Source of the DNA: Gadus chalcogrammus | Taxonomy: Eukaryota > Chordata > Actinopteri > Gadiformes > Gadidae | Assembly: GCF_026213295.1 (NCBI RefSeq) | Contig: NC_079413.1 | Span: forward strand, 15,902,938 to 15,966,937 | DNA: 64,000 bases | Direction of reading: 5' to 3' | In this document: positions 31,961-44,500 of the stretch, one piece after another | Position numbering within the stretch: position 1 is the first letter of the stretch | Layout: each line of letters opens with the position of its first letter | The notes under the pieces: generated by a model | Seen by the model: the letters and a program-made list of their open reading frames with translations, nothing else | What the model was told of the DNA's origin: nothing | The model's database searches: none | Translations under genes and position numbers: made by a program

Positions 31961-32039
31961 ATGGTTTGTGTTATTTACGTTGTAGCACATGCATTCTTTG
32001 CATATGTGGCCAAGAATTGTTGTGTGTTTGTGAGACTAT

Positions 32040-34652
32040 GGGCCCTATTTTAACGGTCTGAAACGCAAGTGGGAAGCGCAAAGCGCAAGTAGCTTTGTGG
32101 GCGGTTCTGCGGCGCTATCGCTATTTTACAGGCGGATAAATGACACTTGCGTCGCAGCGCAAGTGTCAAAAGGGTTGGTCTGAAGCAGCCTAGTTACTCG
32201 TAGGTGTGGTTTGGGCGTAACGTCCAACAAACCAATGAGAGTGCCAGCTCCCATCCCCTTTAAGAGCCATGAGCGCATTTGAATCGGACAAGTTGATATT
32301 TTGACAGCGCGTCTGCAGTCTCCGATGAGAGAGATGCACATGAATTTCAAACTGCAAATGGCTCCGTTTATTGCCAAATAACATGGCCTAATTCACACAT
32401 GGAATAAGAGGTTTTCTTCCACAACTTCAGAAATACTGAGTCCTCAAATAAATTTCGGCAAAGAAAACGTATATGATATAACATATGATATGCGGTAACT
32501 GTGGTTCTATTTAATGATATACGCAATACATTATAAACATTGTTTCTTATCAGTATTGTATGCTATCCTAATATGCATGTGTCCCCGCGGTAATAGACAT
32601 TGCCATTGATTGTATTATGCGTTAAGGTGCGGCCACACCAGACGCGTATCTCGCGTACCTCGCGTATAAAATTGCCATTTTTTCCATAGGGAACCATTGG
32701 TTTACGCGCGTATGAGACGCGTACCACGTGTAAAAGCAACATTTTACGCGTGTAACGCGCGTATGAGGCGCGTATATTTCAAGAGTTCAAAAAATTTAAC
32801 TTTTTACGCTCATACGCATGACGATTAGCCGCGTTGCCCAATCAGCGTTGAGCTTGACCCGACGTCACTGGCAGAGAGTAGTGAGCTTGGACAGAAGCAT
32901 ACGGCCGACATCTTTCTTTATTCTGTGTGGAAATAGTAACATAGTTACGCAATTAAATGCTTTTATGGAAACATTTCTAGCGAGAAATGTGCATTTTACT
33001 TTCATAATGTTTGCTCGGTGAATGTGAAGGATGTTTGGTTTGATAGTTATGACGAAGAGGGAACACTCCGTTCACTTGCATGGACAGAGTCTCTGGTTAC
33101 TAAGCAACCTCAACGTCTTGGCGGACTATATATCTGCTGATCAACACTACGAATGCTGGAAACACACCAGACACACCATGTGAAGTTATTTAACCCGATT
33201 ATTGTTATTTATATCCGAGATTATTTAATCTAACCCGATCTAAACTCTATCACCCAAACACGGCGGCGTTTGGGTTTCCTACCTCAGACTCCAGCGCAGC
33301 CACGGCCGACAACTTTCTTTATTCTGGGTGGAAATAGTAACATAGTTACGCCATTAAATGCTTTTATGGAAACATTTTTAGCGAGAAATGTGCATTTTAC
33401 TTTCATAATGTTCGCTCGGTGAATGTGAAGGATGTTTGGTTTGATAGTTATGACGAAGAGGGAACGCTCCGTTCACTTGCATGGACAGAGTCTCTGGTTA
33501 AGCAACCTCAATGTCTTGGCGGACTATATATCTGCTGATCAACACTACGAATGCTGGAAACACACCAGACACACCATGTGAAGTTATTTAACCCGATTAT
33601 TGTTATTTATATCCAAGATTATTTAATCTAACCCGATCTAAACTCTATCACCCAAACACGGCAGCGTTTGGGTTTCCTACCTCGGACTCCAGGGCAGCCA
33701 CGGCCGACAACTTTCTTTATTCTGGGTGGAAATAGTAACATAGTTACGCCATTAAATGCGTTTATGGAAACATTTTTAGCGAGAAATGTGCATTTTACTT
33801 TCGTAATGTTCGCTCGGTGAATGTGAAGGATGTTTGGTTTGATAGTTATGACGAAGAGGGAACGCTCCGTTCACTTGCATGGACATGGACTCATCTAGGC
33901 GAGTGACGTAGGCGCGTTAGGAGCGTATGGCGCGTATGCGACCATTTTTGACACAAAATGGTCAAGCAACATTTTACGTGCGTATCTCGCGTAAAAATTA
34001 CGCGAGATACGCGTCTGGTGTGGCCGCACCTTTACGGGTTTAGGTTGCGTGTGTTTAAACAGAGCACACACGCGCGCCCGCATTCATTCATTATTTTTAA
34101 TACTCACTCGCGGTAAAACAATGTTTTTCACGATCAAATACTCATCAATCCTAAAAGTTATGGGCATGTAGGCCTACACGATGTCTCTGTCAAGAAAATA
34201 TGTGTTTGCTGTACGGTGTTTGCAGATGCATTGATTTAAAAGTAGAACTTATTACCGCTGCATCAGCTGTTCTTTCCCAAATAATTTACCAAGAATGTGC
34301 GGCTAGGTAGATGGGAGAAGCAAAGTGTATGCGCGAGGTGCACAAGCAATCCGTATGCGTCGCATGCGCATGTATGCATGCGCCCTTAAAATAGCATCTG
34401 AACAACGCGCCACTGACTTTAAACCAGGTATTTCCTGGTCAGTAGCGCAATGGTATTCAGAAACAGCAAAATACCGTTTGCGCCAGAACACGCCTCCTCC
34501 TTCCGCCGAACCGCCCCTTGGGGCGCATGATCAATCCCTAATTTACCGGCGAGTGGCGGTGGTGGGAAAAGAACGCTCTGCGCCAGTTGTAAACTAGCAA
34601 CGACAGATGCGCCAGTGACTAAGTCACTGGCGCCGGATGCAAGATAGGGCCC
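32040..34652. mobile_element. TIR element E (gggccctat termini), copy 1
   Basis: Ends gggccctattttaacggtct and ...gcaagatagggccc with TAT on both sides. It carries Harbinger-like copy 3. A diverged second copy of E starts at about 34690 and is scattered to about 50280 by later insertions. No coding region seen; superfamily unknown. Confidence 0.6.
32625..34031. mobile_element. Harbinger-like element, copy 3
   Basis: 1,407 bp with aggtgcggccacaccagacg termini and TTA at 32622-32624 and 34032-34034. It holds two full internal units with a period of 400 bp (starts near 32904 and 33304) and a partial third (33703). Confidence 0.8.
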
Positions 34653-34916
34653 TATGTGTTTGTCAGAATGTGTTTTGTTCATGTGTCTGTCTCAGGTCCC
34701 TTTTTGAACGGTCTGAAACGCAAGTGAGAAGCGCCAAGCTCAAGTAGTTTTGTGGGCGGTTCTATGCAGATGTTGCTATTTTACCGACACAAAAATGACT
34801 CTTGAGCCCGGCGCAATTCTAAAAAGGGTTGGTCTGAAGTAGCCTAATTACCCGTAGGTGTGGTTTGGCCGTAACGTGCAATAAACCATTGAGAGTGCCA
34901 GCTCCCATCCCCTTTA

Positions 34917-35258
34917 AGGCCCCGTTTACACGAAGGGAAAACGCAGATATTTCCACGCGGTTTGGCCTTTCATTTACACAAAAACACTTTTTTTTTCACA
35001 GAAAACGATAATTTCTAAAAACTCAGACCAAAGTGGAGATGTCTGAAAACGCCGGTTATGTGTTGCCGTGTCAACGGGGAGAAACAGGGTTTTAGGTTCT
35101 GAAGCGACAGATTATGCGCCAGGAAATGCTTAACGCCATATGAGCGCCCTATGTTTACAGTTTGTTACAGAAAGATGCTCGTGTTATTCGTTGTTGTTGA
35201 TTCTGATTGGCTTGCATGGCCTTATCCTTCTCCCTACACTGCCGCCCATAGGTTTTGC
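34917..35258. repeat. ggccccgtttacacg-type MITE portion
   Basis: It shares aaaacgccggttatgtgttg and ggttctgaagcg segments with 40500-40680. It is interrupted by the large hAT element at 35259. Confidence 0.55.
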
Positions 35259-35569
35259 CAGTGGCGGCTGGTGTAATTTATTTGAGGGGGGGCTGAACGT
35301 TTGCATTCCAAACCCCTGTAGGGGGGTCTGGGGGCATCCTCCCCCAGAAGATTTTTTTGTGATTTTCACAAACAAACGAAGCATGTGGTGCATTCTGACA
35401 AAATAATAAAGGCAAAATAGAACATTTACTTACAAAGACGAATGGAGCCAGGGAACTAAGTTTTAAGTTGATATATTTGCCTTGTAGAATTCAGCAACAT
35501 TAAGAGTGCAAATACAAAAACTGAATTACACATACGGTAACATTCTCCCTCTGTGTGTATGTGTGTGTG

Positions 35570-35592
35570 TGTGCGCGTGTGTGTGTGTGTGT
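35570..35592 (+). repeat. Short (GT)n
   Basis: gtgtgtgtg tracts interrupted by gcgc. Confidence 0.7.
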
Positions 35593-35697
35593 TACGGCCA
35601 AGCCATTGTGTTGGTAACTTCACTCATAAATATATCTACATACTGCATTAGTATGCATTTAAACCAATACAATGAAATATGAATTCCAGACACACTT

Positions 35698-36412
35698 AAG
35701 GCATGATGCCACCATAGGTTTGCAGAGGACTATATACACAATATGCACACTGAAGGCATGATGCCACAATAGGTTTGCAGAGGACTGTATACAATATGCA
35801 CACTGAAGGCATGATGGCACAATAGGTTTGCAGAGGACTGTATACAATATGCACACTGAAGGCATGATGCCACAATAGGTTTGCAGGGGACTGTATACAA
35901 TATGCACACTGAAGGCATGATGCCACAATAGGTTTGCAGAGGACTGTATACAATATGCACACTGAAGGCATGATGCCACAATAGGTTTGCAGAGGACTGT
36001 ATACAATATGCACACTGAAGGCATGATGCCACAATAGCTTTGCAGAGGACTGTATACAATATGCACGCTGAAGGCATGATGCCACAATAGCTTTGCAGAG
36101 GACTATATACAATATACACACTGAAGGCATGATGCCACAATAGGTTTGCAGAGGACTGTATACAATATGCACACTGAAGGCATGATGGCACAATAGGTTT
36201 GCAGAGGACTGTATACTCTATGCACACTGAAGGCATGATGCCACAATATGTTTGCAGAGGACTGTATACAATATGCACACTGAAGGCATGATGCCACAAT
36301 AGGTTTGCAGAGGACTGTATACAATATGCACACTGAAGGCATGATGCCACAATAGGTTTGCAGAGGACTGTACACAATATGCACACTGAAGGCATGATGC
36401 CACAATTGGTTG
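35698..36412 (+). repeat. 53-bp tandem satellite
   Basis: About 13 units of aggcatgatgccacaatagg...atatgcacactga, highly similar. The minus strand has no stops in all three frames over most of the array, giving long spurious reading frames. Confidence 0.95.
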
Positions 36413-36565
36413 TGAGGGTCTGCAACCAGTGACCACCTCACGGGAAGGAGGGGTGGGGGGGTTGTGAGGGTCTGCAACTAGTGTCCACCTCAAGGGAAAG
36501 AGGGGGTGGGGGGGAGGTTGTGAGGGTCTGCAACCAGTGTCCACCTCACGGGAAGGAGCGTGGGG
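36413..36565 (+). repeat. About 60-bp tandem repeat
   Basis: Three units of ttgtgagggtctgcaac...cacctcacgggaaggag with a G-rich tail. Confidence 0.9.
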
Positions 36566-36603
36566 GGGTGAGAGAGACTAGTAAGAGAACTCTTGGAATA
36601 CTC

Positions 36604-37134
36604 TTACTTGTAAAGGAACTTTGCTCGTCTGTCTTTCTGACTGGCAAATTTCTCAATTACTCTTTTGTTGAAATCTGGAATGTCCCTTGTGAGTTTTTTC
36701 TCTATAGAGAGCATAGCCAGAGCATTGAGCCGCTCTTGTGCCATAGTGTTCCTAAGGTAAGTCTTTATCCTCTTTAAGGTGGAGAAGCATCTCTCTGATT
36801 CTGCTGTTGACATTGGTGTGGTGATGAGGATCTTGAGAAGACTTACAGTTTCGCTGAATGTGTCTGAATGCAGGTTATTTCCCATTAGAACCTGAAATAG
36901 AGCCAGTGCTCCACTGCAGCCCTTGAAGTCTTCATGGTCGTAGATCAGGGACAGTTCTGTTTTAAGCCTGCCTTTGTCCAACATGGGATAGGCATCCACC
37001 GTGGTTTCCAGCGCTGCATCTGGGAACTTTCTGCTGTGTTGTGGGAACAAGTCACCTTGCAACAGAGTAGCATTGATGAGATGCTTGGTGAAAGAAAACC
37101 TCTCCTTGGCATGGCTGATAATGGTGTCACAGAC
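36604..37134 (-). pseudogene. hAT transposase C-terminal exon (dimerisation domain)
   Basis: The minus-strand exon follows an acceptor (ttatttcatag at about 37135). It encodes a linker and then the hAT C-terminal dimerisation block: LLKILITTPMSTAESERCFS, LKRIKTYLRNTMAQERLNAL and MLSIEK. The terminal TAA is near 36604. This domain mediates transposase multimerisation. Upstream small exons lie at 37507-37393 (VPSLVEDEDYRGPV, PPAKKRRAMEEE; acceptor ctggaccag, donor gag|gtaatc) and 38040-37806 (donor cag|gtaagc). The exon itself is intact. Confidence 0.8.
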
Positions 37135-37392
37135 CTATGAAATAATAACCACAGAAAACATTCCCAGTTCAACAATACAATAAAATCAGCCTATTCCTAA
37201 CAGTTATTTCTTTAGCAAGTAAAGCTAACAGTAATAATTAAAAAACATAAATGTGGAGAAAAAAATGACTGTCTGCATTCTCCAGTAGATATACAGTAAA
37301 CATAGTATGTCTAATAATGACAACTCTGAATACAAAAATGTGCAAACAATATACATATAGGCTAGTGGAATACAGAAAAAGAAGTGGATTAC

Positions 37393-37507
37393 CTCTATTG
37401 CCAGATGCTGTTGTGTTTCTTCCTCCATTGCCCTCCGTTTCTTCGCGGGTGGTCCCTGTACAGGTCCCCTATAGTCCTCATCCTCAACTAGAGAAGGAAC
37501 AGTGTCC
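37393..37507 (-). pseudogene. hAT transposase small exon
   Basis: It encodes an acidic then basic segment (VEDEDYRGPVQGPP, AKKRR) that could include a nuclear localisation signal. Splice-like boundaries are visible on both sides. Confidence 0.6.
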
Positions 37508-37805
37508 CTGGTCCAAAACAATTTTCACAAGTCACTGTCCATCCTGAAATTACTCTAAGAAACTACTCACTAGAAACCAAATTGCTGATAAAATAAATCC
37601 AGAACTGTATTAAAGTATGTGCTGTTGTTGTGTTGGACCTATTCAATGTCATCTAGATTCATCACATATAAATTCACTAGTCCAACATGGTGAAATTGTG
37701 ATATTTATGAGAGATTATATTGTGCTCAGCCATGTGGATTCATGTTTTTACTGTGAAGGCTACATGTAAGCATGTTTTAAGCAAATATGTAAAATCATAG
37801 CTTAC

Positions 37806-38040
37806 CTGATGGCCTGTATGCTTTGAGTGAACTTTTGGGTGATCCCTGCGATGAAGACAGAGTCTATATTCCTCTTCTGCAGCTGGTTAAAGAGCATGTC
37901 TACATGTGGCATGATCTTGTGAAATAATGCCAAGAAAAAACAGAAAGCCTCGTCTTCCAACATTCTTAATAAACCCCCGGCCTCTCTCTTCGACATGGCA
38001 TCAAAGTCTCCTCTGTCTCGAATGGTTTGGAAGCACTTAA
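37806..38040 (-). pseudogene. hAT transposase central exon, 3' part
   Basis: The minus strand encodes KCFQTIRDRGDFDAMSKREA, then MLEDEAFCFFLALFHKIMPH and IDSVFIAGITQKF, ending at a good donor (cag|gtaagc). It is the continuation of the exon that begins at 47526; the Kolobok-like element (38041-46693) divides the two halves at a TTAA. Confidence 0.75.
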
Positions 38041-38234
38041 AGGGCATGGTGCAGGTTTCTATTTTCTTCTATTCTGGCAATTTTCTAGTTGGTAATAAAC
38101 ATTTAAACAATTATCCATTGTATTTGATGTTGTAGGGTATCACAAAATATAAATATTAGGAAAAGTAGGTGATATATTAGTGGTTATTAGCCACAGGTTA
38201 GCGATGATTCTTATTTCTCCCACAATGCATTGCA

Positions 38235-38242
38235 TGACGTCA
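38235..38242. promoter_or_regulatory. CRE-type palindrome upstream of the transposase
   Basis: TGACGTCA, followed by C, about 300 bp before the THAP start codon. An identical octamer lies upstream of the other gene. Confidence 0.45.
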
Positions 38243-38334
38243 CATAAGGTACTCCTCGCTTTTGGACGACAGCCGAAGCCGCTAGTGAGAGAGAGACAGT
38301 GTCAGATTATATAAGTAAATACATAAATAGAGAT

Positions 38335-38520
38335 AGCCTAGATATAGATAGATAGATAGATCGATCGATAGATAGAATAGCATAACATCGATAGATAGAT
38401 AGAATAGCATAACATCGATAGATAGTGAGGGATAGCATAGCATAACATAACATAACATAGATAGATAGTGAGGGATAGCATAGCATAGCATAGCATAACA
38501 TATATATAGATAGAGAGAGA
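38335..38520 (+). repeat. (GATA)n-rich repeat
   Basis: gata/gatagaatagcataac units in the 5' untranslated region of the transposase gene. Confidence 0.85.
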
Positions 38521-38543
38521 GAGTAGATATATTAGTAGATAAC

Positions 38544-41500
38544 ATGGTTTTCTACTGTATTTGTGGCGGGTGCAACAACTCCAGCAAAAGTGGACATAGG
38601 GTACATTGCTTCCCCAAGGACAAAGGGATTCTCCGAAGCTGGGTGCAATTTGTCAAGGTTAGGCGGGCAGATTTTTCAGCTAGCTCTGTTACCGCGTACT
38701 CCAGAATATGCAGCGCGCATTTCAAGGAGGAGGATTACCACTCAGGGGATGCCAAGATGGTCTCACTTGGTTTAAAGAGTAAGAGGACGGCGAAGTTAAT
38801 TCCTACCGCCGTGCCGTCTGTGCATGCAAACCACTCTGCCTGCCCTGTCCCGAGGTCGAGAGACACCGTCTGCCGCAAGCGAGAGATTGCCACGGTAAGC
38901 ATCATGCTATAGCTGCTAATTACAAGCTGCGCGTTAGCTAGATCTGTGTATTTTGCATACCGTGTTCCCTTTGACACAGCCTCCTCTACAAGCATGATCA
39001 GTCTGACATTAGAAGAGCATATTTCTTGATTCACGAATATGAGCCAAAACAAAATTGCCCTGAAGTAAATGTCCATATCGTCATGAAAGCTTCATGGCTA
39101 GTGTTTTGATCAGTGATCGTCATCATCAAGCGGCTTTCACAACAGTGTGTTTGCGTTTTGTGTTAGTGCTAGACTGCTACGGTTCTCTTTCACATATACT
39201 GTATTTGACCGTGACCGTGTCGTCAGGGCTGTAGTGGACGCTAAACGCAAGTAAACGCAGTTTACCCACCTCTGAAATTTGAGAAACAGAGTTTATCCAC
39301 TTCTCACTTCAGAGTTTAGCTACCTCCCAATACAGTAAATGTACTACCATTCGTTGCGAATCACTGATCTAAGTATTCAGTTTACCTACCTCTTATTTCA
39401 CCACTACACCCTTGCATATCTTTTTTATATACTTATATATACTATACTTTATACTAATATACTTTTTTATATTTGTTTTCGCAAGATGTTGACAGACGCC
39501 TCACAGCAGGAGACCGTGCACAGTGTAGACACTGTGGAGAGTGTCGATACTGGGGATCAGCCCTTGCCCTCCTCCACTTCTGATGCTGGGACACAATGTT
39601 ATTTGAAGCCCCCCCGATGGTCTCACGGTAAATCTTTGGTATTTTAAGGGGTAGATATTATGTCTAAAACATTGCAAGTAGGACATTTCCATACAGATTG
39701 ATGAAATGAATACATAGCCTACACCAAAACATAGCCGCTTAGATTTGCCATGATTGTCATATGTTTGGGTATGTTTACTCCCTCTGCCACAGCTGTGCAG
39801 GTTAACCTGAAGCCCAAGATGGTTAGCGTGGGCACACAGACTTCAATCAGCCCACAAACCTCCACTCCCCTCGCTAGTCCTGAACAGACAGTTGACGACG
39901 ATGATGATGATAATGCCACTGTCATCAGTGACTTGTCGTGGGTGCCCGAAGAGCCGATGGATGAGGAGGAATTGTTTGATGAGGAGCCACCTTACACGTG
40001 TGACCCCCACCACAAGTGAGATAATCTAAAACCAACATAGACCATATTGAATGCTCAATGCTTTGTTAGTTTGAATGACACCGCCCCCCTCCCCCTCATT
40101 TTTTGTTGTTGTAGTTGCATTGACAAATTCATTGTTTGCCAAGAGGAGCTGATGGGCCTTTTTGCCATCTGTCCGGCCTGTTGTGAGAGGTCGGATAGGA
40201 GCATCGTGCAGCAGGAAGGAACTTTTGTTAAAGGTTGGGTACGCGATTTGCGAAACAACAGCAGATTTTGAAAATACACAACTCAAATGGTCCTACCCCC
40301 TCCCCTTCAACGCTGACTCTGACTCCACCCATTCCAAGTACCTGGACGCGCAATCATGCACGAGCGCGAACAGAGATGCGCGAGAGCGAGCCAGGCTAGC
40401 GTAGGTTTTCGTTTAACAACATGGCACTACATTCAGCTGTAAATTGCACCCAGTACCGCGGGAAGTAGGGGTTTTGGGGGTGCTGCAACACCCCCTGTCC
40501 GAGGCCCTGTCTTATCACAGAAAACGATCATTTCTAAAAACCAAAGTGGAGATTTCTGAAAACGCCGGTTATGTGTTGTCGTATCAACGGGGAGAAACGG
40601 GATTTTAGGTTCTGAAGCGTCACATTATGCACCAGGAAATGCTTAACGTCATGTGAGCATCCGCTGTACCGTATTGGTCCGAATATAAACACAAACCCCA
40701 TTGTAATACGACCTATATTTGGAAAAAAGATTTGATGACCAGATCTTGATTTCATGAATAAATAAATTGTATTAATTGAAATAATATACGAAAATAAAAA
40801 GGCATAGAATAAAACACTGCATTGCCACTAAACAGTAGTGCAAATAGGCCGTACTGATGTGTACACCTAAGACTTCCTGACACTCCTCTGCCCCGCTGTG
40901 TTCGCTCTGGCTGTGGTCGCTCCGAACTGTTTCGGCCCGTGGCAAAGCGAGTCATCCTCGCTGCTGTCCAAGGCATGTTGAGACGCAGCATTTATTTAAT
41001 GCTCATATGTCCTAGTGCTGAAAAAAGGTTATATGAAAAAGTGTGAGGGTAGCGGTGGTGCGCTAAACTTGTTCTGTGAGCAGCTGGATGTGAACCATGG
41101 TGTGAAGGAAGTGAACACAACGATCGATTTTCAACTGTGCGCGCATGCACTGGTGTAATTGAGCTGCGCTGCTATATATCTTTTTTATCAATGTAACGAG
41201 TTGCGAGTCTAGTGCAGGCCGGGTTTTTTTTTCCAGCACCCCCTGCTGAGAATACGTTCTCGCGGCTATGGTTGCACCAGATGTTATAAACATTAAACGG
41301 TCACATAAATCAATACTATTTTTAGAAAATGTATGTTTGTTTCATATAATTGTATTGGAAGTCCTGGTTTTCACTAGGGTTGCCGCGGTGTGGACATTTT
41401 CACACCGAGTAATACACTCGTCTCAACACCGGTATTACCGAGTATAAACGGTATAAACTTTGAAACTAGGTCAACCGCCACACAAGCATCGGTTTTTAGA

Positions 41501-44500
41501 CCCTTCTCGTCCTTCAGTTGCCGCCAACGTTCAAAAGCAGCGCCTAGGATTATTCTTGATTTCAGTTTTTCTCTTTCAGCGTTTTTATTATCAATTACTC
41601 TCTGAAAAAGAGTTTTCCTTCTCTTTGCTGGTGGTGGTGGTGGTGGTGGGGATTGTGGCGTCTTGTCTGCCATGGAAATTGTCTTCTACTGCTAGGTCCA
41701 AATGTGGATTAACTAGTTCCAGTAGATACCGCAGGATAACAACAAACAGGAGCTTGCTCTGGGTCACGAGCTCTGGGTCACGAGTACTGCACGAAGGGGT
41801 CGCGCGCGGGGCGCGGGGGAGGGGGGGAGGGGGAGTGCAGTACGACCGTTTGATTGACGTACTTACTGTCCAATGAAACTCGGTGGCAATGGATATGATT
41901 GGCTGGAGTTTTTCGAGCCCTGCACGTTCCACAGATGATTGACAAGTTTAATTTTCATGTCAGTACTTCTAACTCAGTGGCTGTAAGCGGGTTATGATAA
42001 GGATTTCAAGTAATTTTGCAAAAATGGCCAAAAAAGCAAATCACCTATGCAACCTTTAAGATCAAGCAGGTACAGTTTTGTTTATGCAGTTTTGTTTACG
42101 TGGCCATCTGATTAGAAAATCTGAAATTCTAATTCTAATTAATTCTGCAATAGTGTAGAAAAAAAATCTGATAGCTCTGACTGTCTTGCCAGTTAATTTA
42201 CAATGTATGTACCAGGCTGGCTTAAGTCTGCTGGTTTGTGATGCCATCATATTTGAGTGTTATACTGTATTGGTCATGTGTGTTTCATTGAAAATATGAA
42301 ACCTTTGACCAGTAATGTACAGTACTTACTCTATATTGAATCCTGATATACTGTTGATTACAATGTTTTATTTTATTTTCTTACATATCTAGGTCTGTGC
42401 ATCATGTGGCTACCACCGTTTCTGGCAAAACCAGCCAATGCTCCACAGGAACATGCCAACCTGCAACCTCCTGTTAAGTGGGGCCATTCATTTTACTGGA
42501 TGTTTGGCCACACAGACACTAAGAATGTTGACCCTGTTTGGCCTGCAGTGCATCAGTGCGAGCAGTTTCTTTCGCCATCAGCGCCGCTACACCATCCCAG
42601 TAATCGTTCAGGCCTGGCAGAATGATCAAGCCAAGAATTTTAGTGACCTACGGGCAATGGATGGCGGGCTAGTTCTTGCTGGTGACTGCAGGTAAACCAG
42701 TGTGAGAGCTAGACCAGTTCCACGTTTTGATTTTGTTATTTGTTATCATGTAGGGTGGCTTTAGTTGGCATTTGCAGTTGACATGGTGGATTGTCTTTAC
42801 AGACCATGGTTTGAAAAACTTGAAACATAAATTGTAATTAATTCCAGGTCAGATTCTCCTGGGCACTGCGCAAAGTATGGGTCATACTCTCTGATAGAGG
42901 ACAGAGTGAACAAGGTGGTGGATGTTCAGCTTGTTCAGGTAAACCTGATGTTATTAGACAAAGAAATGAACTCTGCAATTTGGTAAAAGGATTGTATCTT
43001 AATATAACATCTTTCCACTAGTACAACCATGCATAGAGCTTTATTGTGTATTGCCTAACTAGAGTAGTGTATCATAATGCCTGGACCAGCAACGCTTCGG
43101 TTCATTAACGCCTCCTTCAACACCACCTGCATTCTACACTTACACTGTTATGTCATGTTGCAGAGCTCAGAGGTCCCCAACAGCTCATGGTGTGAGCTTG
43201 AAGGGCTCAAGCGCAGTGTTGGCCTGCTGAGGGGAAACGACCTGCATTTGGCAACGCTGATCACGGACCGACATCGCCAGGTATTTACAATAAAAATGCA
43301 GTATAGAATGTAAATATCTGAATTGCACTGAAGCTGGATGTTTGTGGTTTTTTCTCCTTAGGTTGCCAAATGGGTGAGAGAGGAGCTGATCCCTGAAGGG
43401 ACACAGCATTATTTTGACGTGTGGCACATTGCAAAAAGTATGTATCCATTTTTGGAACCTTGAAGCAGTTTTTGTTAGTGCATATCAATTAATACCATTT
43501 GTTCTAAAACAGGTCTGGGGAAGGCATTGGATGCAGCATCCAAAGAGTGTGACCAACTACAGTTGTGGAGGCCAGCTATAGTGAATCACCTCTATTGGAC
43601 TGCAGCCTCAACCCCAGATGGCAACCCAGCGGTCATGGAGGCCAAATGGAGAAGTTTAGTGAACCACATCCAGGACATCCATGACCATGACACCCCTGCC
43701 TTCTCCAGTTGTGCCCATGGCCCTCTAGACGAAGATCAGCGCAACAAAGAGTGGCTGGACCCAGGTACAGTACTGGTATTATGCACGCTCTACATAGTTT
43801 TGTTTTAGTTGCTGTCTTTGAGTAATTGTCTGGATGCTTTGACATGTGACCTTCGTGATGAAATTATTTTTTCATTCCCTGGCAATCTCATAACATTCTG
43901 TTTACTGTTTATGTTTGCTATAATTCATATGCAGGACAATTTCATGTGTTTCCATTTCAAAAAGGAATTCTGTCTGTATCCATCTTCCTGTCTATTTGTA
44001 CGTTTTCCGTCTGTCTGTGTGTCTGTCTGCCTCCCTGCCTACCTGTCTTGGTCTTTTCAGGCTCATTGGCAGCAGTCAAGTTGGAGAACATAATGATGAG
44101 GGCTGCCTTGCTGAAAGATGTTCGTCAGCTGTCTCCACAGCACCAGACCTTCTCCCTTGAGGCTTACCACTCCCTCATCTTGCACTTCGCGCCCAAGCAC
44201 ACAGGGTTTTCATACCTTGGGATGTATAGCAGGTCAGTGCTATCCAATGGAATAACACTGCCAATTATTATGCCTTTTATAGTAATAATAGTACCTATTA
44301 ACGTGCCTATTGTAGTATTTTGTCATACACCAAGTTTCAAAGGTTTTCTCAAATGTGTTATTTTGTAGGCTTCTCTTAGCGGCGCTGCATTATAATCACA
44401 ATGCCAATCGCGAGACAGCACGGAGAAGTGACGGGACGGAGAAGTACTGCGTGCGGTATCCGCGCTTCAGAAAAGGTGCCCATGTGGTGCGTCCCATCAA

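Noticed and set aside
35659..36544. Long Cys-rich minus-strand reading frames of 124-231 codons
   Set aside because: They are translations of the 53-bp satellite in three frames, with no domain or start context.
40231..40240. Splice donor after AAAG in transposase exon 4
   Set aside because: It gives a phase mismatch with exon 5 and belongs to the terminus of an inserted TTAA element; the real donor is at 42070.
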